This document shows, piece by piece, positions 57,079-64,000 of a DNA stretch of 64,000 nt. The translations under genes were made by a program, and so were the position numbers. The stretch lies in NCBI GenBank assembly GCA_030053945.1, contig JASGCW010000005.1, positions 1-64,000 of the forward strand, read 5' to 3'. The notes beneath the pieces were generated by a model, which worked only from the letters and a program-made list of their open reading frames with translations, was not told the DNA's origin and searched no databases. Within the stretch, counting starts at the first letter, position 1, and each line of letters starts with the position of its first letter. The DNA is from Limnohabitans sp. Its GTDB lineage: Bacteria; Bacteroidota; Bacteroidia; Flavobacteriales; Flavobacteriaceae.

Positions 57079-59229
57079 TTATTTTACTAATGTCATTTCA
57101 TCTACAATGTGTTTAGCGTTTGAGAAATTCTCAATTACCCATAATACATAACGAATATCAACATTGATTGTTCTTTGCAATTTGTTATCAAAAATCACAT
57201 CACCAGCCATAGCTTCGATATTTCCGTCGAAAGCTAATCCTATTAACTCCCCTTTTCCATTTAATACAGGCGAACCAGAATTACCACCTGTAATATCATT
57301 GTCTGTCAAGAAATTTACGTGTAATGAGCCATCTTTGTCTGCAAAACGTCCAAATTCTTTATTGGCATTCATTTCTAACACTTTAGAAGGCAAATCAAAC
57401 TCTGCGTCTCCATTTTTATATTTTTTTACCTGTCCTGCTAAAGTTGTATAATTATTTACTGTTGCATCATTACGCTTATCAGCTGGTAACGCACGTACTT
57501 TACCATAAGTTAAACGTAAAGTTGAATTTGCATCTGGATATTTAATTGCGCCAATTTTAGATTCTCTCAAACCTTCAACCAATTTACGGAAAGCTGCACC
57601 AAAATCATTTTGCGCTTTAGCAATAACTTCAGATTTAGATCCAAAATGGGTAATTAAATCATTAGACAATACATATAATGCATCTGTAGTAAGAGCCTGC
57701 TCACTTGGGTTTGCTAAAAAGGCTTTGATTTTTTCCTTAGAAGTAAAAATACTTGAATTGAAAGCATCATTTACATAATTAGTAAAATCATTGTTATTTG
57801 CTTTTCCAATTTCAGCTACTTTAGGTGCAATAGCATATCCAACAGATTTGGTAGCATACAATTTTAATTGAGCCGCAAGAATATCTTTTTCAGCTGGAAT
57901 ATGAACTTCTTTAAAAAACTCATCTACCATTTCATTGATAGCAGGAAGCATTTGTCCACGCTTGATAGTTTCAGCTTTTAGATAATTTTCTAATTGCTTC
58001 CCTATAGTTCTTCCTACTGAACCAAAAGCTGAAGTTCTAAGTAATTGCTGCAAATAATTATCGTGACGTGCTTTTTCATTTGTCATTCCGTAGAATTTAT
58101 TGATAGTCGCTACAACATCACCATATTTAGCTTTATTTTCAGGTTTATTTGCCCAAGTATTAAATTTAGCTTCTTGAGCTGCTTTCGTTTTTGCAGTACC
58201 GAATTTAGTTAACGCATCTATCATACCTTGACGGTTCTTCCAATAGTTAGCAGTAGAAGCAAATTTAGAAGCATATACAAGATTCAAAGCATCACTTTGA
58301 TTCATATATTTTTTCATATTATCCATACCTGTTTTTGCTCCTTCTACCCAAGCAGGATAAGCAAATTTCACATTTTGCTCTATACCACCCGCTGGCATCC
58401 AACGATTCGTACGACCTGGATAACCTAAAATCATTGCAAAATCATTTTCTTTAACTCCTTTTAAATTTACAGGTAAATGATGTTTAGGCTGTAAAGGCAC
58501 ATTACTTTGTGAGTATTCAGCTGGATTACCATTTGCATCAGCATAAATACGGAACATAGAGAAATCTGCTGTGTGACGAGGCCACTCCCAGTTATCTGTA
58601 TCGCCACCAAATTTCCCTAAACTCTCTGGAGGTGTTCCTACTAAACGAACGTCTTTATAATCTTGGTAAACAAAATAGTAATATTCATTACCTTGAAAAA
58701 ATGGGCGAACAGAAACCACATATTTTCCGCCTTCATTGTTTTCTTTTTCAATTTTTGCAATTTCTTGGTTTATTGCTTTTTCACGTTCTACTTCAGTCAT
58801 TTTATCATTAACAACCGATAAAATTCTTTTTGAGCAATCGTCCATACGAACAAAGAAACGTACAAACAGACTAGAAGGTTTTAATTCTTCTCCTCTATTT
58901 GCTGCCCAATAACCATTTTTTAAATGATTTTTATCAGCAGTAGATAACTCTGCAATAGCATCATACCCGCAATGGTGGTTTGTAAGTACTAAACCATCCT
59001 TTGAAATAAGCTCTGCTGTACATCCGCCATTAAACTGAACGATAGCGTCTTTTAAACTATGATGATTTATGCTGTAAATTTCCTCTGCTGTTAGCTGAAG
59101 TCCCATTTTTTGCATATCACGATGGTTTAAACGTTCTATGAACATTAAAAACCACATCCCTTCATCTGCCTTAACACTTGTTGGCACAAGCATAATTGCA
59201 GCTATTAAGGATAAAACTAATTTTTTCAT
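57079..59229 (-). CDS. S46 family dipeptidyl-peptidase (DPP7-like)
   Basis: GGCTAELISKDGLVLTNHHCGYDAI; TGGNSGSPVLNGKGELIGLAFDGNIEAM (Gly at the S1 position). Confidence 0.93.
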   Translation of the reverse strand: MKKLVLSLIAAIMLVPTSVKADEGMWFLMFIERLNHRDMQKMGLQLTAEEIYSINHHSLKDAIVQFNGGCTAELISKDGLVLTNHHCGYDAIAELSTADKNHLKNGYWAANRGEELKPSSLFVRFFVRMDDCSKRILSVVNDKMTEVEREKAINQEIAKIEKENNEGGKYVVSVRPFFQGNEYYYFVYQDYKDVRLVGTPPESLGKFGGDTDNWEWPRHTADFSMFRIYADANGNPAEYSQSNVPLQPKHHLPVNLKGVKENDFAMILGYPGRTNRWMPAGGIEQNVKFAYPAWVEGAKTGMDNMKKYMNQSDALNLVYASKFASTANYWKNRQGMIDALTKFGTAKTKAAQEAKFNTWANKPENKAKYGDVVATINKFYGMTNEKARHDNYLQQLLRTSAFGSVGRTIGKQLENYLKAETIKRGQMLPAINEMVDEFFKEVHIPAEKDILAAQLKLYATKSVGYAIAPKVAEIGKANNNDFTNYVNDAFNSSIFTSKEKIKAFLANPSEQALTTDALYVLSNDLITHFGSKSEVIAKAQNDFGAAFRKLVEGLRESKIGAIKYPDANSTLRLTYGKVRALPADKRNDATVNNYTTLAGQVKKYKNGDAEFDLPSKVLEMNANKEFGRFADKDGSLHVNFLTDNDITGGNSGSPVLNGKGELIGLAFDGNIEAMAGDVIFDNKLQRTINVDIRYVLWVIENFSNAKHIVDEMTLVK

Positions 59230-59416
59230 AATTACATTGTTTTGTTAGTGGGGCGAAGATAATCTTTTTAAAAATTCGGATAAAATTTAACTATGCTTTT
59301 ACAATTTCTTTAAGATTAATTTAACATTTACATATCCTAAAAATCATACTCAAAAAATTAAGTTGGCGTAATATTTGTTAAATTTGGGAATATTAACATT
59401 TAAAAAACAAAAAACA

Positions 59417-59881
59417 ATGGGATTATTTTCATTTATCAAAGGGGCAGGTAAAAAACTATTTGGGGCAAAAGAAGAAGCCGCTCCAGCAGAAGAAAAAGCA
59501 CAACTAAAAGCAAGTGTATTATTAGGACACGTTCAAGCATTAGGATTGCCATTTAATTCATTAAAAGTATCAGTTAAAGACGATGGCGTTGTTGTTGTAT
59601 CTGGAGAAGTAGCACAGCAAGCGGATTCTGAAAAAATTGTATTGGCATTAGGAAACGTAGAAGGTGTAGAAACTGTTGACAACCAAATGACAGTTGCAGA
59701 ACCAGCTCCAGAAGCTCAATATCACACTGTAGTGGAAGGCGATTGGTTATCAAAAATCGCCGACAAATATTATGGTGACCCTATGAAATATGAAGTAATT
59801 TTTGAAGCTAACAAACCTATGTTAAAGGATCCAGACGAAATATACCCAGGTCAAGTTTTAAGAATACCTATTATTAATTAG
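59417..59881 (+). CDS. BON-LysM domain protein (Kbp/YgaU-like); start reassigned to the internal MGLFSFIKGAGKKLFG
   Basis: BON domain VSVKDDGVVVVSGEV; LysM YHTVVEGDWLSKIADKYYGD; N-terminus like E. coli Kbp. Confidence 0.88.
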   Translation: MGLFSFIKGAGKKLFGAKEEAAPAEEKAQLKASVLLGHVQALGLPFNSLKVSVKDDGVVVVSGEVAQQADSEKIVLALGNVEGVETVDNQMTVAEPAPEAQYHTVVEGDWLSKIADKYYGDPMKYEVIFEANKPMLKDPDEIYPGQVLRIPIIN

Positions 59882-59908
59882 AGTCTTCTCCTAAATTCGT
59901 TTTCTTTA

Positions 59909-59946
59909 CTACACCTGACAGGTTTTTCAAAACCTATCAGGTGTAG
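59909..59946. terminator. hairpin
   Basis: CTACACCTGACAGGTTTT...AAAACCTATCAGGTGTAG. Confidence 0.75.
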
Positions 59947-60107
59947 TGGTTTAAAATCTAAGAATTAGATTCTGCTGTGAACTCAATTACTCATAAAAAT
60001 TCAGTAGTTCAGAAGTTGAATTTTGAACGCTATAAATGGATTAAAACCTTTCAAAGATTACTAAAATTGAGGATTTATGAATTCAACACTACTACATTTT
60101 GAAATTT

Positions 60108-61679
60108 TTATTTGACTTTAGCATCTAAACAAACAAATTCCTCAAACCCCGAACTTTCGTTATTATTATCATCAAGAGAAGTAATAACAAAATATTTCGA
60201 CTTTAAATTGTCGTCATTGACAACAAACTCATTCGACACCACAATATCTATAATTTTAGTTCCGTCATTTTGATTTGTGGAGATTTCTTGAGGAGAATCA
60301 AAAGCATAAACAACATATTTTACAGGTAAATCACCATCTGTTGCTATTTCGGGAGTTTTCCACTTTAAAACTTCCCCATCAAACGTAACATTTAATGGTT
60401 TATTAGGCTGGATTGAGTCTAATTTAGAAATAGGTGGAGCAAAAGTTTTGTACTTATATACAGAATCTAAAAACACTTCGTTAATCTTCTTATGGTTTTT
60501 CTCTATAGAATTAAAATTATAAGCTATCTGTCCAAAAGTTACCTTCAAAGTATCAGAACGATTATACCTAACTTGTTTTATCAATTCTTTATTAGACCAA
60601 TTACTCTCATCAACCATCCTATAATAAACCTGACTCACATAAAGATGTTTATTCTTTTTTGAGATTTGTTCATCCCACCAAGAGGACACTTTCATATAAT
60701 CTTGACGACCACCTATTCGCCAATAGATTTGGGGTGCTAAATAATCTACTTTCTCTTGTTCAAGCCAAGCTATAGGATCACAAAACAAAGCTGAAAAGGA
60801 AGGGTTCCCGAAAGTTCCTTCAGGGGTTCCGCTTTTCCAAATCCCTATTGGACTTACTCCAAAAACAATATTCTTATTTAATTTTTTATTTACAACCTGA
60901 ATGGCATCATATACTTGAGCAATCATTTTATTCACATTGTCTCTTCGCCAATCTTCAATTGAAGCTATACTATCAGGATTATTCTGCTTGAATGTCATTT
61001 TATCTTGATTTAATTTCATACCCGCATCAGGATAGAAATAATCATCAAAATGAATTCCATCTACATCATATCGTGTAGAGATATCCTTAACAACCTCTGT
61101 TATGTAATCTCTGACTTCTTTTAATCCAGGATTTAAGATTTTTAAATTAAAAATATTTGAGGCAGAAAAAACCCATTCAGGTTTTCGTTTTATAATATGT
61201 GAATCAGCAATTGGGTAGGATTTAACATTTGCAGAAGCTCTATAAGGGTTAAGCCACGCGTGTAAATCTAAACCTCTGGTATGTGCTTCTTTTATAGCAA
61301 ATTCCAGTGGATCCCAAAAAGGATTAGGAGCTTTACCTTGACGTCCTGTCAACCTATAAGACCAAGGCTCTATTTGTGAATTATACAGCGCATCACACTC
61401 ACCTCTTACTTGCAAAAAAACGGTATTATAACCATTCTTTTTTAATTTTTCAAAAATTGAAATTAGTTCTGCCTTTTGAACCTCAGGAGTAGAATTAGGA
61501 TTTTTAGGCCAATTCAAATTATAAATAGAGGCAACAAAAACTCCTCTAAGTTCTCTCTTGGGGAACATTTTATTAAATTCCTTATAACTAGTTTCTTGAC
61601 CATAGAGAAATACACCTGTGAATAAATTACAGAATACCAAAAACAGGAAACGGTTATCAAAAATTTTCTTCATTAGCAT
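60108..61679 (-). CDS. glycoside hydrolase family 10-like (DUF187/YngK-type) protein
   Basis: ELRGVFVASIYNLNWP...TVFLQVRGECDALY; DGIHFDDYFYP. Confidence 0.88.
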   Translation of the reverse strand: MLMKKIFDNRFLFLVFCNLFTGVFLYGQETSYKEFNKMFPKRELRGVFVASIYNLNWPKNPNSTPEVQKAELISIFEKLKKNGYNTVFLQVRGECDALYNSQIEPWSYRLTGRQGKAPNPFWDPLEFAIKEAHTRGLDLHAWLNPYRASANVKSYPIADSHIIKRKPEWVFSASNIFNLKILNPGLKEVRDYITEVVKDISTRYDVDGIHFDDYFYPDAGMKLNQDKMTFKQNNPDSIASIEDWRRDNVNKMIAQVYDAIQVVNKKLNKNIVFGVSPIGIWKSGTPEGTFGNPSFSALFCDPIAWLEQEKVDYLAPQIYWRIGGRQDYMKVSSWWDEQISKKNKHLYVSQVYYRMVDESNWSNKELIKQVRYNRSDTLKVTFGQIAYNFNSIEKNHKKINEVFLDSVYKYKTFAPPISKLDSIQPNKPLNVTFDGEVLKWKTPEIATDGDLPVKYVVYAFDSPQEISTNQNDGTKIIDIVVSNEFVVNDDNLKSKYFVITSLDDNNNESSGFEEFVCLDAKVK

Positions 61680-62034
61680 AATTTGAATTATGATTAAAAC
61701 TAAAAAATTACTATCAAACTAACTTCTAACTTAAACTACTAGAAGCTTTAAAAAAATCAACACGTACAAATTGCGTATTAGAAAAATACACTAAACAGAA
61801 GTAACAAAATTACTACACATAAAAACAACTTTCACTATTGAATTATCTATTTCTTGATTTGACTATAACTTATAATATTGTAATAAATTGTTACGAATAA
61901 CTTAGAATCTAAACCACAATCTATTTTTCAGTTAATTTAACAAAACTAGATTTGTATAAAAAATTTCTGTCCATTTTTTTACTCTATTTTTTCATCTTTG
62001 ACCACGAAGTCGATAGCGGAATCTAGCAAATAAC

Positions 62035-62062
62035 AAAAGCCGTTTCAATTAAAACGGCTTTG
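62035..62062. terminator. hairpin terminator downstream of obgE
   Basis: AAAGCCGTTT-CAATT-AAAACGGCTTT. Confidence 0.8.
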
Positions 62063-62090
62063 TAATAAAATCAAGATAAATCTATACTAT

Positions 62091-63092
62091 TTATGCATTA
62101 AGCATTTGCCATAATTTGTCTTTCAATTCTGTTAATCCTTGCTGAGCTACAGAAGAAATAAACAAATAAGGCACTCCTTTTATTTCTTTATCTAATTGAG
62201 CTTTCATCTCTGCCTTCAATTCATCATCAAGCATATCACATTTCGAAATTACCAACAACCTGTCTTTGTCTAACATTTCAGGATTGTAACGACGAAGTTC
62301 ATCTAACAATATTTCATATTGTTCTTTAATGTCATCTGCATCTGCTGGAACTAAAAACAATAAAGTTGAATTACGTTCTATATGTCTTAAAAAATAATGC
62401 CCCAATCCTTTTCCCTCTGCCGCTCCTTCAATAATCCCAGGAATATCAGCAATTACAAACGATTGAAAATCTCTGTAAGCAACAATTCCTAAATTTGGCT
62501 TTAAAGTTGTAAAAGGATAATCAGCGATTTTAGGCTTGGCTGATGTTAACACAGACAGCAAGGTAGATTTACCCGCATTAGGAAAACCGACCAATCCTAC
62601 ATCTGCCAAAACCTTTAACTCAAGTATAACATCAATTTCTATTGGAGGCATACCAGGTTGTGCATAACGAGGAGTTTGGTTTGTCGCAGAACGGAAATGC
62701 CAGTTACCTAAACCGCCTTTTCCTCCTTCTACTAAAACCTTCTTTTCACCATCTTCAGTGATTTCAAACAAAACCTCATCAGTATCTTTATCTTTCACAA
62801 CAGTTCCTAATGGCACTTCGATATATTTATCTTCTCCATCGTGACCTGTAGAACGAGAACTACCACCATCACCTCCATGTCCTGCCTTTACATGTCGTAA
62901 AAACTTAAGATGAAACAACGTCCATAAATTTTTATTTCCTACAACGATAACGTGACCTCCACGACCACCATCTCCTCCATCTGGACCACCTTTTTCAATA
63001 AATTTTTCACGATGTAAGTGAGATGAACCTTTTCCCCCTTTACCCGATGAAGCATATATTTTTACGTAGTCTACAAAATTCCCTTCTGTCAT
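62091..63092 (-). CDS. obgE: GTPase ObgE/CgtA
   Basis: Gly-rich Obg fold [17 protein letters not shown]1 [10 protein letters not shown]3 DIPGIIEGA. Confidence 0.97.
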   Translation of the reverse strand: MTEGNFVDYVKIYASSGKGGKGSSHLHREKFIEKGGPDGGDGGRGGHVIVVGNKNLWTLFHLKFLRHVKAGHGGDGGSSRSTGHDGEDKYIEVPLGTVVKDKDTDEVLFEITEDGEKKVLVEGGKGGLGNWHFRSATNQTPRYAQPGMPPIEIDVILELKVLADVGLVGFPNAGKSTLLSVLTSAKPKIADYPFTTLKPNLGIVAYRDFQSFVIADIPGIIEGAAEGKGLGHYFLRHIERNSTLLFLVPADADDIKEQYEILLDELRRYNPEMLDKDRLLVISKCDMLDDELKAEMKAQLDKEIKGVPYLFISSVAQQGLTELKDKLWQMLNA

Positions 63093-63163
63093 TTTATTCA
63101 GTATTCAGTAAACAGTACTCAGTGCACAGTAACTGAATACTGCTCACTGGGACTGCAAATTTA

Positions 63164-64000
63164 TTAATTTATCTCCTTAAGAGAACGTACTAAAACCTTA
63201 TCAATTTTAACACCGTCCATATCCATTACTTCTAATTCCATTTTATTCCAAATTAGCTTCTCTCCCACTTTAGGTATTGTATCTAATTCTGTCATTATCA
63301 AACCACTTACTGTAGTAACCTCATAATCATTAATTTGATCATCTAAATCAAAATATGTTAAGAAATCATGTAATGAATAATGTCCATCTACTAACCACGA
63401 GCCATCTTCACGTGCAATTAATTGAAACTCTTCCTCATAAAACTCAGCTGCATCGCCTACTAGAGCTTCAAGAATATCATTCAGTGTGATAATACCTTGC
63501 AATACTCCGTGTTCATCCGTTACAAAAGCATAATGCACTTTTGTTTTCTTAAAAATTTCAAGTGCTTTATAAGCCGAAGTATGTTCTATAAAATAAACTG
63601 GCTCTTTTGTGATTGTTTTCAAATCAAAATTGCCTCCTTTTTCAAAATTGGCAAATAAGTCTTTTAGGAAAACAACCCCAATAATATTATCTAAATTTTC
63701 TTCACAAACTGGATAAATGGAATGAAGTTCGTTTAAAACCTGTTGTTTTAATTCTTTCACATCATCTTCAAGAGAAAGATACACAACCGATTTACGATGT
63801 GTCATTAAAGAATTTACTTTTCTATCGCCAATATGAAACACACGTTCCACAATATCTTGTTCAATTTCTTGAACCTCACCACCTTCTGTACCTTCCTTGA
63901 TAATAGCCTTGATTTCTTCCTCTGTTACTTTACCATCGGCAGTAGGCTTTATATTCAAAGCTTTTAAAATAAAATCTGTCGAATGTGTTAACAACCAAAT
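63164..64000 (-). CDS. CBS-domain CNNM/CorC (GldE/HlyC-like) protein, 5' end outside the window
   Basis: HIGDRKVNSLMTHRKSV, CBS pair, C-terminal CorC_HlyC domain; reading frame runs off the window end. Confidence 0.85.
   Translation of the reverse strand: MWLLTHSTDFILKALNIKPTADGKVTEEEIKAIIKEGTEGGEVQEIEQDIVERVFHIGDRKVNSLMTHRKSVVYLSLEDDVKELKQQVLNELHSIYPVCEENLDNIIGVVFLKDLFANFEKGGNFDLKTITKEPVYFIEHTSAYKALEIFKKTKVHYAFVTDEHGVLQGIITLNDILEALVGDAAEFYEEEFQLIAREDGSWLVDGHYSLHDFLTYFDLDDQINDYEVTTVSGLIMTELDTIPKVGEKLIWNKMELEVMDMDGVKIDKVLVRSLKEIN

Noticed and set aside
1-64000. rRNA, tRNA or tmRNA genes
   Set aside because: None recognised by eye; a tRNAscan/Infernal run would be needed to exclude them.

Overview
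AT-rich 64 kb chromosomal window from a Flavobacteriaceae-like bacterium (Bacteroidota). This rests on TAnnTTTG-type promoters, S46 peptidase, RadC, Mpl, ObgE and many lineage-typical proteins. Main content: (1) a Zrg-like ABC transporter operon with a His-rich permease loop; (2) a RES/Xre toxin-antitoxin pair; (3) a complete hydroxamate (NIS) siderophore locus at about 6.1-20.9 kb: TonB receptor, PepSY protein, atypical LuxR-type regulator, PLP decarboxylase, N-monooxygenase, integral membrane protein, fused acyltransferase-NIS synthetase, split acyltransferase plus NIS synthetase, MATE exporter. Its receptor and biosynthetic operon share near-perfect 19-bp palindromes; (4) a GIY-YIG nuclease gene bracketed by MITE-like inverted-repeat elements; (5) a 2169-aa alpha-2-macroglobulin with a SusC-like carboxypeptidase-regulatory/TonB-plug module at the bait-region position; (6) an accessory zone (about 31-45 kb) of minus-strand orphan genes, several followed within 7-18 bp of the stop codon by attC-like structured repeats, plus two adjacent 189-bp arrays of 21-bp repeats; (7) a predicted amidoligase-like protein next to a cysteine-peptidase-like protein; (8) a cytochrome c lipoprotein / catalase-LodA fusion / LodB-like flavoprotein operon; (9) housekeeping and secreted-enzyme genes to the right end (TPR proteins, S46 peptidase, Kbp-like BON-LysM, GH10-like, ObgE, CBS/CorC-type protein). 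No rRNA, tRNA, CRISPR array or integrase was recognised. All family calls come from reading the sequences by eye; no database searches were run.
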